Shown in pieces: positions 52,099-59,563 of a stretch of 64,000 nt of DNA (position 1 is its first letter; every line of letters starts with the position of its first letter). Made by a program: the position numbers and the translations under genes. Origin of the DNA: Chryseobacterium sp. Tr-659 (lineage in GTDB: Bacteria; Bacteroidota; Bacteroidia; Flavobacteriales; Weeksellaceae). The notes beneath the pieces were generated by a model. That model saw nothing but the letters and a program-made list of their open reading frames with translations, made no database searches and had not been told where the DNA came from. The DNA is taken from assembly GCF_011752975.1 (NCBI RefSeq), contig NZ_VWWP01000008.1, positions 62,001 through 126,000 of the forward strand, read 5' to 3'.

Positions 52099-52371
52099 TT
52101 ATTTTTGTCCGGCTTTATTTTCAAAATATTGTTCAGGAAGAAAATCTTTTGGTGAACATTCAAATATTTCTGCAAGCCTGTTAATATGAGAAAGATTATA
52201 CTTTGCTCTTGATTTATAGCTTTCCACATCTCCAATAAATCCTATGGATAAATCCAAAGAATAAGCAAGTTCTTTCTGAGAAATCTTTTTTTTTAATCTC
52301 ATTTTTCTAACTACATCAATAACATATTGTTCAATAGGCTCTAAAAGCGAATTCTCTTCCATTCTATACAT
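52099..52371 (-). CDS. XRE-family transcriptional regulator
   Basis: A 90-residue protein with a Cro/C1-type helix-turn-helix. VVRKMRLKKKISQKELAYSL starts the domain, IGFIGDVESYKSRAKY is the recognition region, and NLSHINRLAEIFECSPKDFL is the typical end. The ATG at 52371 or the one three codons later could be the start. It is divergent from the lipoprotein gene at 52476, with a palindromic operator candidate in between that it may bind. Confidence 0.88.
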   Translation of the reverse strand: MYRMEENSLLEPIEQYVIDVVRKMRLKKKISQKELAYSLDLSIGFIGDVESYKSRAKYNLSHINRLAEIFECSPKDFLPEQYFENKAGQK

Positions 52372-52405
52372 TTAGAGCAAAGAGAACAATTGCTGTAAAA
52401 ATATT

Positions 52406-52425
52406 CACACGTATATATACGAGTG
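52406..52425. promoter_or_regulatory. Palindromic operator between the XRE gene and the lipoprotein gene
   Basis: CGTATATATACG (52410-52421) is a perfect 12-bp palindrome. Extended to CACACG...CGAGTG it is a 20-bp palindrome with one mismatched pair. It lies 35 bases before the XRE start and 50 before the divergent gene, as expected for an XRE-controlled divergent promoter. Confidence 0.6.
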
Positions 52426-52475
52426 TTTGTGTTTTTTTATAGATATTTGTAGCAAATTAAATATTACAAACAATT

Positions 52476-52991
52476 ATGAGAAAAACAACTACACAATCTT
52501 TTGTTCTGCTGATTGTATTAAATCTTCTTTCCTGTAATTCCAAAGGAAACAATTCACAGCCTATCCAAACCAGTCCGTTTAAAATTACCAAGACTATCAA
52601 AAGTAGTTTTGAAAGACACGGAGATTCTTACCAGTACAATTTCATAGGAGAAGCTCAAAATAATTCTACCAATATTTATGATGATGTTTACTCCACTTTA
52701 GAGGTTCAACTTGAGCTGGAAAATGGAAGTATTATTACTGAAAGAGATTACTATAGTGGCATGTTTACTGGTTTTGGAGATACTGAAAAAGTATGGAAAC
52801 CTAACCAGATGAGGAAATTAGATGACCGCGGAGGCTTAGAATCTGACTTTATTCCCGCACATTATAAAGAATATAAAATCAAAAAAGTAGTAGCAATCTT
52901 TGATTTTAAAGCAGAGGACATTATTAATCACACCAAAGATACTTTTACTGATACCATTGATATTACAAAAAAATGGAACGCCCTACAATAA
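52476..52991 (+). CDS. Hypothetical lipoprotein
   Basis: A 171-residue protein with a type II signal peptide (TQSFVLLIVLNLLSC; lipobox LLSC, Cys 20). The mature part has a beta-rich pattern (YQYNFIGEAQNNSTNIYDDV, EYKIKKVVAIFDFKAEDI), reminiscent of FxLYD-like domains that bind or sense at the envelope. Function is unknown. It is divergent from the XRE gene. Confidence 0.75.
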   Translation: MRKTTTQSFVLLIVLNLLSCNSKGNNSQPIQTSPFKITKTIKSSFERHGDSYQYNFIGEAQNNSTNIYDDVYSTLEVQLELENGSIITERDYYSGMFTGFGDTEKVWKPNQMRKLDDRGGLESDFIPAHYKEYKIKKVVAIFDFKAEDIINHTKDTFTDTIDITKKWNALQ

Positions 52992-53013
52992 TATTACTAA
53001 CAACAAATAAATT

Positions 53014-53915
53014 ATGAATCTTAAAATTTACACTATGAAAACAAAAACTATGAAAGCTATCATCTTGGGATTATGTGCACTTTAACCAGTTGTTCAAAAA
53101 TTACTGATGAAGAAATCAATGAATCGCAAACGTCGATCACAGAAAAAATATTTGCATTCAAATATGTAGATAACGGAACAAAAAGTGTTGTTTAGCTTAA
53201 TCCTAGTAATGGTAGTGAGATCAAAACAATAGCTAATCTAGGAAATCAATATTTAAGAATTGCGAAATATTACAGTATTACTGATGAAATATTGGGTGAA
53301 GTAAACGAAGATAACACTAAAAAGTTTTACAGAATAAAAGTTTCTGATGGAACAATTTCTAAGTATAACTACAATGGATATGATGATTTTATTATAGGAG
53401 GAAATAAGCTATATGCGTTTAAATACAATAATAACAATAATAGTATCGTAGAATTGGATCCAACCACTGGTACAGAAATCACTATCTTAAAATCTGTTGG
53501 AATCAATTATCTTAAGAACTTTGTTTTCTCACAAAACACAAATACCATTATCTGTGAAAACAATACAACAAAATCCCTTTATAAAATCAACATTACGAAT
53601 GGGAATACGGAATCTTTTAACTATTATGGGTATGACAATTTAGCTATTTCAAAAAACGGACAATTATATGGATTTAAATACACTACCAATAATAACCAAA
53701 TCGTAGAATTGCATACTTCGAATGGTAATGAAATAAAAATGATTAAATCAATTGGAAGTAAGTATTTAAAGAGTATGCTCTATTTAAATTCTACTAATGA
53801 GATTGTCGGAGATTTAATAACTGATTCATCTACATGTAATTACTTTAAATGCAAAGTTTCTGACGGTATTTCAAATGAAAACACTTTTGGAAAATATGAT
53901 TACTTTATTTTTTAA
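53014..53915 (+). pseudogene. Decayed repeat-containing lipoprotein gene
   Basis: Two lesions break one reading frame. The start (ATG at 53014, 53035 or 53050) reads MKAIILGLCAL then a frameshift; restoring one T in the T-run at 53091 gives ALLTSCS, a lipobox. Farther on, TAG at 53193-53195 interrupts VV-LNPSNGSEI, where the parallel repeats have Glu (IVELDPTTGTEI, IVELHTSNGNEI). The intact remainder (53292-53915) encodes about 207 residues with tandem units of about 80 residues containing FKYxxNNNxIVELxxxxGxEI and propeller-like SDG/YDxF motifs. Function unknown. Confidence 0.7.
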
Positions 53916-53969
53916 AAATTTAAGTATCTTAAATCATTTAAAGAAATTAATTCTTTGTCTATATATGAT

Positions 53970-53994
53970 AAGCCCTCTTTAAAAGGGCTTTTTT
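53970..53994 (+). terminator. Terminator after the decayed lipoprotein gene
   Basis: Stem AAGCCCT/AGGGCTT with a 7-base loop, followed by TTTT. Confidence 0.75.
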
Positions 53995-54093
53995 GATTAA
54001 TATAGTAACAGTCATTGTGATTCCAATTTTGAAGATATGTTATTTGTGTAACATGATTGTTATATTTGATGATGGATAAATACTTATATTTAT

Positions 54094-54381
54094 ATGGATA
54101 TAACAGAATTAAAATTGAAATTTGAAATACAGTTAGCAACAAATGTATCTGAAATGGAAAAGATTCGTTCATTCAGACAGTTGAGGCTTCTATTAGATAA
54201 ATATGGTTATTTTGAGGGAGCGAAGAGATTAATAAATGGTAAGGAAACGTTAGGACTAAGGGATTTAATTTTGGCTGATAGAGTAGATTTGTCAATAGAA
54301 TATTTGGCTTTATTAGAAGAATTTCATCCTTTATTTAGTGAAGATGAATTAAAAAAATGTAAAAGAAAATTAGACATTTGA
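54094..54381 (+). CDS. Hypothetical small protein, 95 residues
   Basis: A helical soluble protein (FEIQLATNVSEMEKIRSFRQ, GKETLGLRDLILADRVDLSI, FHPLFSEDELKKCKRKLDI). I recognise no family. An open frame of 95 codons with a sensible amino acid composition supports a gene. It lies alone between the decayed lipoprotein and the TIR-like gene. The 254 bases after it (54382-54635) contain a small hairpin CGACAA/TTGTCG and the promoter of the next cluster. Confidence 0.5.
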   Translation: MDITELKLKFEIQLATNVSEMEKIRSFRQLRLLLDKYGYFEGAKRLINGKETLGLRDLILADRVDLSIEYLALLEEFHPLFSEDELKKCKRKLDI

Positions 54382-54570
54382 TTATATAATTAAGCATTTT
54401 TATAAAAATGTAAGATAATAAAATATAATGCGACAAGTTTTGTCGTTGAAGAATAATACCTTGCAGTATAGAAGCATTAATATTGAAGTTTTATAAACAA
54501 AATTGAGTTTTAAATATTTATTTGATTTTTAGATAATTGTAATCTATTTTCAAAACAAAAGCTTTTTTAT

Positions 54571-54578
54571 TAAATTTG
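54571..54578 (+). promoter_or_regulatory. -7 promoter box of the TIR-Nmad2 cluster
   Basis: TAAATTTG fits TAnnTTTG, 57 bases before the ATG of the TIR-like gene. No strong -33 TTG is visible. Confidence 0.45.
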
Positions 54579-54635
54579 TTAAAAGATGGTTTCTTACTGT
54601 GGAGTATAAAAAGTAAATAATCAAAAACTAATCAA

Positions 54636-55124
54636 ATGAGTGAGAAGAAATATAATATATTTATTAGTCATTATGTAAAAGATGATAAACACGTTCAAAC
54701 CTTAAAATCTAAATTAAAAGATAAAGGATTTGGAGTTAGAAACTTTTCGGTTGACAGTACAAAACATCATACAGGAAGACGACCTTCAGATGCAAGAATA
54801 AGAAGACTTTTAAGTATAAGAATAAAAGCTGCTAGTACTTTTATATGTTTGATTGGCAATGATACTCATAAAAGAAAATGGGTGGATTTCGAAATTAAGA
54901 AAGCGCAATCAGAAGGGAAAAAAATTATAGGCATATACACACATGGGAATAAAGACAGTGTAAAAATACCTGAAGCATTGCAGAAATACGGTAATTCAAT
55001 TTTGGGATGGAATTCAATTGATAAATTGGGAGAGGTTATTACAGGCAAAGAGACAATTTTTGAGAATTCAGATGGTTCATCTTATTCTAACGTATTCGAA
55101 ATAAATAGGGTGAAATGTGGATAA
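54636..55124 (+). CDS. TIR-like (DUF1863/ThsB-type) protein
   Basis: A 162-residue protein with the TIR-like DUF1863 (MTH538) fold. KYNIFISHYVKDDKHVQTLK is the first strand and helix. STFICLIGNDTHKRKWVDFE with the acidic residue of WVDFE, the usual catalytic position, and IKKAQSEGKKIIGIY complete the core. ThsB proteins of Thoeris belong to this family and make cyclic ADP-ribose variants from NAD. Here the gene leads a plus-strand cluster with Nmad2, dCTP-deaminase-fold, MazG-like and HMUDK-like genes. It may be the sensor or effector of that cluster. Confidence 0.8.
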   Translation: MSEKKYNIFISHYVKDDKHVQTLKSKLKDKGFGVRNFSVDSTKHHTGRRPSDARIRRLLSIRIKAASTFICLIGNDTHKRKWVDFEIKKAQSEGKKIIGIYTHGNKDSVKIPEALQKYGNSILGWNSIDKLGEVITGKETIFENSDGSSYSNVFEINRVKCG

Positions 55125-55131
55125 ATGTATT

Positions 55132-55761
55132 ATGAAGATTTACTCATATGTAGTTGACCATGATTTAGGATTAGCGCCAAATCCTTTTGGTAATTATTGC
55201 ACATTAGCTGTATGTAAACCGAATATTAGGAAAAGTAAAAAACTAAATATTGGAGATTGGATTGTGGGCACAGGTTCAAAAGCTTTAGAAAATATAGCAA
55301 AGCGACCTTATATCAGCTATTTGATATACGCAATGAAAATTACGGAGATTATTCCATTTGAAAGCTATTGGGAAGATCCTCGTTTTCAATATAAAAAGCC
55401 AACTGTTAATGGATCTTTGGTAACGATGTATGGAGATAATTTTTATCATAAAGTAGGAGATAAATGGATTCAGGAAAATTCAGCACATTCTAATTCAAAT
55501 GGAAGTGTAAACGATAAACATTTGAAAACAGATATAGAGGGTAAAAATGTGTTGATTAGTGATAGTTTTTATTATTTTGGGAATAATGCTCTAAAAATTC
55601 CAAATGAATTTTTAGAAGCCTGTCATACAGGAATTGGGCAAAAGATAGTTCCGGAGAGTATAACAGATAAATTTATTGAATGGTTAATCAATCATAAAAA
55701 AGGTATTAATGGGGATCCAATTAACTGGAAACAACACAGTAACTTAAAAATATTAATTTAA
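55132..55761 (+). CDS. Nmad2 (nucleotide modification associated domain 2) protein
   Basis: A 209-residue protein. MKIYSYVVDHDLGLAPNPFG, then YCTLAVCKPNIRKSKKLNIG with GDWIVGTGS, is the signature of the Nmad2 family, predicted by genome-context work to take part in synthesis or handling of modified DNA bases. ISDSFYYFGNNALKIPNEFL and GIGQKIVPESI near the end also fit the family. The ATG at 55132 is preferred over a GTG at 55117 as it matches the family start. It is 7 bases after the TIR-like gene and 1 base before the dCTP-deaminase-like gene. Biochemical activity is unknown. Confidence 0.8.
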   Translation: MKIYSYVVDHDLGLAPNPFGNYCTLAVCKPNIRKSKKLNIGDWIVGTGSKALENIAKRPYISYLIYAMKITEIIPFESYWEDPRFQYKKPTVNGSLVTMYGDNFYHKVGDKWIQENSAHSNSNGSVNDKHLKTDIEGKNVLISDSFYYFGNNALKIPNEFLEACHTGIGQKIVPESITDKFIEWLINHKKGINGDPINWKQHSNLKILI

Positions 55762-55762
55762 T

Positions 55763-56674
55763 ATGGCATTTTTAGGATCAGAGAGTTTAAAAAACTTATT
55801 ATCCGGATCATCAATAATTCTGGATGATAAAGGTGATAGTTGTTATGATGAAAGTAGAGTAGAGCAAGCATGTTATGCATTGTCACTAGGTGTTGAGGCA
55901 TATAGAACTGATAATAAAGATCGAAAAATTGAGAATTTAACAGAAATAAATAGAACTGTTGAGATTAATCCGGGACAGTTTGCATTACTGATGACTAAAG
56001 AATTTGTAAATGTCCCTCAGGATATGTTAGCATTTATATCTATTAAAGCTAAAAATAAACTAAAAGGATTAGTTAATGTTTCAGGTTTTCATGTTGATCC
56101 AGGTTTCAGGGGAAGACTTCTTTTTTCAGTATATAATGCTGGTCCATCTACAATAACCTTACAAACAGGGGATCCTTACTTTTTAATTTGGTTTACCGAA
56201 TTGGATAAGTCTACTGAAGTGAAAGATCAATATAATGAAAAAGAAAATCATCACCAAGGACAATCTACAATAAAATTAGAGTATATAGACGCTTTAAAAA
56301 GAGGTGAACTAGCGTCTCCTAATGCCCTATTGGAGAAGATAAATAAAAGTGAGGATTTGCTTAAACTGGCTTTAGAACAACATTCCTCTACAATAACTCA
56401 AAAAATTTCTAAAACTGAAGATTCATTACAAAGAATAATTTGGATTGGAAGTATAGTGATTGGCGCAGCTATTGCTATAGGGCTGAAAGTATTATGGGAT
56501 AATGAGCAATATAAAAAGGGATATATGAAACGAGTGGAAGATGAAAAGGTAGCAAAAGAAATTACTAAAAAGGTTAGTGATTTTACGAAGGATACTATAT
56601 ATTTGCATAAGATAGATAGTTTGATTTCTAGTAGGTTACAAGAACAAAAACAGAAAGATGTCAATAAAAAATAA
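55763..56674 (+). CDS. dCTP deaminase/dUTPase-fold protein with membrane anchor, catalytic residues altered
   Basis: A 303-residue protein. Residues about 10-160 have the dCTP deaminase/dUTPase trimer fold (VEQACYALSLGVEAYRTD, INPGQFALLMTKEFVNVPQD, GFHVDPGFRGRLLFSVYNAG). By eye against E. coli Dcd, the catalytic Glu of the LEFYN strand is Ser here (FSVYN), and the SSLAR segment that carries Ser111 and Arg115 is KAKNK. A helical linker (about 180-222), one membrane helix (about 225-246, WIGSIVIGAAIAIGLKVLW) and a charged tail follow. It may bind nucleotide without deaminating it, at the membrane. It overlaps the next gene by 17 bases. Confidence 0.75.
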   Translation: MAFLGSESLKNLLSGSSIILDDKGDSCYDESRVEQACYALSLGVEAYRTDNKDRKIENLTEINRTVEINPGQFALLMTKEFVNVPQDMLAFISIKAKNKLKGLVNVSGFHVDPGFRGRLLFSVYNAGPSTITLQTGDPYFLIWFTELDKSTEVKDQYNEKENHHQGQSTIKLEYIDALKRGELASPNALLEKINKSEDLLKLALEQHSSTITQKISKTEDSLQRIIWIGSIVIGAAIAIGLKVLWDNEQYKKGYMKRVEDEKVAKEITKKVSDFTKDTIYLHKIDSLISSRLQEQKQKDVNKK

Positions 56675-57245
56675 ATTTCATTATACAGACGAAGGGATTC
56701 CATTCTTAGGTATTGAAACAATACCTAACGAATTTGTTGTTGATTTTGTGGAGATTAATGAAAAAGAATATCCTCAAGTGAAAGTATCAGTCTCTAATTT
56801 ACAAGCAGGAGACATTATTAATGATAATTCTTATATAGACGACGGTTACAGATATCACGATGTTTTTCATTATACATTTGCTACATTATTGGGTTGGTCA
56901 CCATGTACACGAGCGATGCTTAAAAGAAAAAGAAAAAGTGATAAATTAATTGATAGAGTTGAGGATGGTGCTAGAGCAATTATAACAGAAGAAGCAATAT
57001 CTCTTATGTTATTTAATAGTGCAAAAAAAAATGATTTTTATTCTGGAATGAATAAAGTAGATCCTGCAATATTGGAGTTGATTAAATTAATGACCAATCC
57101 CTTTGAAGTAAAAAACAAAACTATTGATGAATGGGAAAATGCCATATTAAAAGGTTATTCATTATTTTGTAACTTAATTAAAAATAAAGGAGGTAGAATT
57201 AAGTTTAATACTTTAAATAAAACAATTGATTATCAAGTTATATAA
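56658..57245 (+). CDS. MazG-like nucleotide pyrophosphohydrolase domain protein
   Basis: A 195-residue protein. YRYHDVFHYTFATLLGWSPC followed by DRVEDGARAIITEEAISLML gives the helical, Asp/Glu/His-rich pattern of the MazG-like family found with base-modification genes. It differs clearly from housekeeping MazG at 2158. The start overlaps the dCTP-deaminase-like gene by 17 bases, so translation is coupled. A role in removing or checking (modified) nucleoside triphosphates is inference. Confidence 0.7.
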   Translation: MSIKNKFHYTDEGIPFLGIETIPNEFVVDFVEINEKEYPQVKVSVSNLQAGDIINDNSYIDDGYRYHDVFHYTFATLLGWSPCTRAMLKRKRKSDKLIDRVEDGARAIITEEAISLMLFNSAKKNDFYSGMNKVDPAILELIKLMTNPFEVKNKTIDEWENAILKGYSLFCNLIKNKGGRIKFNTLNKTIDYQVI

Positions 57246-57271
57246 TATACTGATAATTACAATTTTAATAT

Positions 57272-57293
57272 TGCTGGTGTAACCAGCATTTTT
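57272..57293 (+). terminator. Attenuator-like hairpin before the HMUDK-like gene
   Basis: TGCTGGT/ACCAGCA (57272-57278 and 57282-57288, loop of 3) followed by five T, between the MazG-like stop and the HMUDK-like start. It may reduce readthrough into the last gene. Confidence 0.6.
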
Positions 57294-57298
57294 AATTT

Positions 57299-58270
57299 AT
57301 GAATATTTATACTAAACGCAAACGACCAACAGCTTCGAAAATTTTTGATACTTACTGGAGGTTTGCATACGAGCGTCAAAATATATTTTTTAACAGAATT
57401 AATAAAATAGCTCCATTAACGAATGATGATATTTTAAATAAATATAAATTTACAAATGCTTATAGAGCATCGGACAGGGTAAGTCAATATCTTATAAATG
57501 AGGTGATATATAAAGAAAATAATTTTTCAGAAAAAGATTTATTGCTGAGAATATTGTTATTCAAAATTTTCAATAAAATTGAAACTTGGGAAATAATACA
57601 ATCTCATTTAAGTAAAATAGATCTATCAAGTTTTTCTTTTAAAAATATAAGTCAATTGCTAGAAGAACAAATGTTCATGAAGAACTCAATTTATTCAGCA
57701 GCTTATATCATGGCATCGGGAAAAAGTTTTTACGGATTTGACAGAAAACATGACAACCACTTAAAACTATTAGAGAAAGAATTAATTAAAGGGAATTTAT
57801 TCGAAAAAATTAAGGATTCTAAGTCTATTGAAGAAGTCTATTTAATTCTAAAAACATTGCCAACATTTGGAGAGTTTTTAGCTTTTCAGTTAACGATTGA
57901 TATTAATTATAGCAATATCATCGATTTCAGCGAAATGGATTTTATTGTTGCTGGTCCTGGAGCAAAAGACGGAATCCATAAGTGTTTTTCAGATTTTGGA
58001 GATTATAATTATTCTGACATAATTAAGTACGTAGCTGAAATACAAGAAAAGGAATTCGAAAGATTGGGATTAGAATTTAAAAACTTAGGAAATAGAAAAT
58101 TACAGCTGATAGATTGTCAAAATTTGTTTTGTGAGACAGATAAATATTCAAGAGTAAAGCACCCCGAATTTATAGGGAAATCAAAAAGAATTAGGATTAA
58201 GCAAACTTATAAACCAAAAGAAATTGCTATTAAATATAATTATCCCCCGAAATGGGGGATAATTATATAA
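57299..58270 (+). CDS. Putative DNA base hypermodification protein (HMUDK helical-domain type)
   Basis: A 323-residue protein. The start TASKIFDTYWRFAYERQNIF, then YKFTNAYRASDRVSQYLINE, is the signature I know from proteins annotated as putative DNA base hypermodification proteins / 5-hmdU DNA kinase helical domain. A helix-hairpin-helix-like stretch (LKTLPTFGEFLAFQLTIDIN) and SEMDFIVAGPGAKDGIHKCF follow. No separate P-loop kinase domain is present, so a glycosylase- or pyrophosphorylase-type activity is also possible. It is separated from the MazG-like gene by 53 bases with a hairpin. Its last codons form part of a strong terminator hairpin. Confidence 0.75.
   Translation: MNIYTKRKRPTASKIFDTYWRFAYERQNIFFNRINKIAPLTNDDILNKYKFTNAYRASDRVSQYLINEVIYKENNFSEKDLLLRILLFKIFNKIETWEIIQSHLSKIDLSSFSFKNISQLLEEQMFMKNSIYSAAYIMASGKSFYGFDRKHDNHLKLLEKELIKGNLFEKIKDSKSIEEVYLILKTLPTFGEFLAFQLTIDINYSNIIDFSEMDFIVAGPGAKDGIHKCFSDFGDYNYSDIIKYVAEIQEKEFERLGLEFKNLGNRKLQLIDCQNLFCETDKYSRVKHPEFIGKSKRIRIKQTYKPKEIAIKYNYPPKWGIII
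58234..58268. terminator. Bidirectional terminator hairpin overlapping the HMUDK-like gene end
   Basis: A perfect 15-bp inverted repeat (arms 58234-58248 and 58254-58268, five G-C pairs at the top, GAAAT loop) runs through the last 12 codons of the gene and ends in its stop codon. It separates two convergent defence clusters. Confidence 0.8.
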
Positions 58271-58283
58271 CTTAGCGGATAAA

Positions 58284-58865
58284 CTATTTTTTTGCTAACC
58301 ATTCTTTTAAAGGAGTAAGGGTATGTCTGCCATTGGATAAGGGTGTTTTAACATAATAACCCTTAGAAATATAACTTCCATTTACATATTTATTATCTCC
58401 ATTTTCATAATCTATGTAAGGGTAAATTGATAGATATTCAGACCCTCTAAATGATTTGTTTGTTCTATTAATAGGGATTAAAGCTATATGTTGAATATAT
58501 TTAGCAGCATCACCTAAGCCAAGTTCCCAATTACACCATTTGGAATTAATCGCATTTTCAGTTGCAACTAGAATAAATTTATCTGCAATTTTTATTTTTT
58601 GTTTTAACTTATGTGCGGTTTCTGCATTAGTATAAGCAGGCATATTAGGATCCATCCAATCAACATATACATTTATTCCTTCATTCTCAAGGAAGCCCAC
58701 TACATCTTGCAAGATCGTATATTCGTCGTGTTTGTGAGATAAGAAAATCATTGGTTTAGTCTTATCTCTAGATTGGCTCTCGTTAAGATAAGTTATATTA
58801 TCAGCAGAAAAAGTTTTTGTTCTCGATCGATACTGTGAAAGTTCAGATTCTGAAATAAAGCTCAT
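58284..58865 (-). CDS. thsB: Thoeris TIR protein ThsB (second copy)
   Basis: A 193-residue TIR domain protein. PMIFLSHKHDEYTILQDVVG is the first strand and helix, GINVYVDWMDPNMP the second strand, and INSKWCNWELGLGDAAKY contains the catalytic-type Glu of TIR NADases. ThsB enzymes sense phage infection and produce a cyclic ADP-ribose signal that activates ThsA. The gene is 2 bases after the first thsB on the same strand. Several ThsB proteins per ThsA are common and widen phage recognition. Confidence 0.88.
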   Translation of the reverse strand: MSFISESELSQYRSRTKTFSADNITYLNESQSRDKTKPMIFLSHKHDEYTILQDVVGFLENEGINVYVDWMDPNMPAYTNAETAHKLKQKIKIADKFILVATENAINSKWCNWELGLGDAAKYIQHIALIPINRTNKSFRGSEYLSIYPYIDYENGDNKYVNGSYISKGYYVKTPLSNGRHTLTPLKEWLAKK

Positions 58866-58867
58866 TA

Positions 58868-59563
58868 TTAGTCAAGGTTTATGTGGATGTTATACAATTC
58901 TTTATTATTTTTAATTTCTATAGCTTTATCTATATATGTATTATATTCGGATAAAAACATGAAATCATCCCATTTAACCACTTTAAAGAAAGAGGATTCA
59001 TTGCTTACATTAATTTTTAAACCATTACATTCTCTATATTCAGGTTCTTTTATATTAAATGTATTATCCTTCAATATTTTAAATAGTCTGTTCGTATGGT
59101 GTGTTGTACAATTGCATTCAGGCTTAGAAGTGTAATACCAAGTGTAAGTTCCAAGCTCATCGGGGAGTACGATACCTAATATAGCATTCATCTGCTTAGT
59201 ATGGCTTCCTGAAGGGATTGTTCTTAATGAGTATGAAACTTCCCAAGGTATCCATTGATCTTTTTCATTTTCACTGATTTTCATTCCTTTTGAAATTAAA
59301 ACGATAGTAACAGATGATTGCCTAATTTTAGATTTTAAGGATGTTTCTATTGTTGAGTCTGAGAAGTCTGCTAGGCTTTCGCCATCTTTTTCTCCTAAAT
59401 TTATATGCTCATTACCAATCTTATTTTGTAAAAGATCAACATAATCACGAACTCTCGTTTTTCGAGAAATATAGCTAAACGTATTAAGGTCTAGCTTTTT
59501 TTTATTTAAATCTTTTACTAACTCATCTGCATATTTATATGAAACAAATATTTTTCTGCCCAT
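58868..59563 (-). CDS. thsB: Thoeris TIR-like protein ThsB (first copy, DUF1863 type)
   Basis: A 231-residue TIR-like protein. MGRKIFVSYKYADELVKDL opens the fold, SVTIVLISKGMK is the central strand, and DQWIPWEVSYSL holds the conserved Glu. This is the DUF1863/MTH538 subtype typical of Bacillus ThsB. A C-terminal extension (about 150-231) includes a Cys/His cluster (ECNCTTHH). Its ATG overlaps the thsA stop by one base (TAATG), so it is translated with thsA. Confidence 0.88.
   Translation of the reverse strand: MGRKIFVSYKYADELVKDLNKKKLDLNTFSYISRKTRVRDYVDLLQNKIGNEHINLGEKDGESLADFSDSTIETSLKSKIRQSSVTIVLISKGMKISENEKDQWIPWEVSYSLRTIPSGSHTKQMNAILGIVLPDELGTYTWYYTSKPECNCTTHHTNRLFKILKDNTFNIKEPEYRECNGLKINVSNESSFFKVVKWDDFMFLSEYNTYIDKAIEIKNNKELYNIHINLD

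Noticed and set aside
51993-52235. 80-codon minus-strand frame
   Set aside because: It overlaps the XRE gene on the same strand in a different frame and has no recognisable features.
53912-54172. 86-codon minus-strand frame
   Set aside because: It crosses a terminator and overlaps the start of the 95-residue gene on the other strand; no motif or signal supports it.
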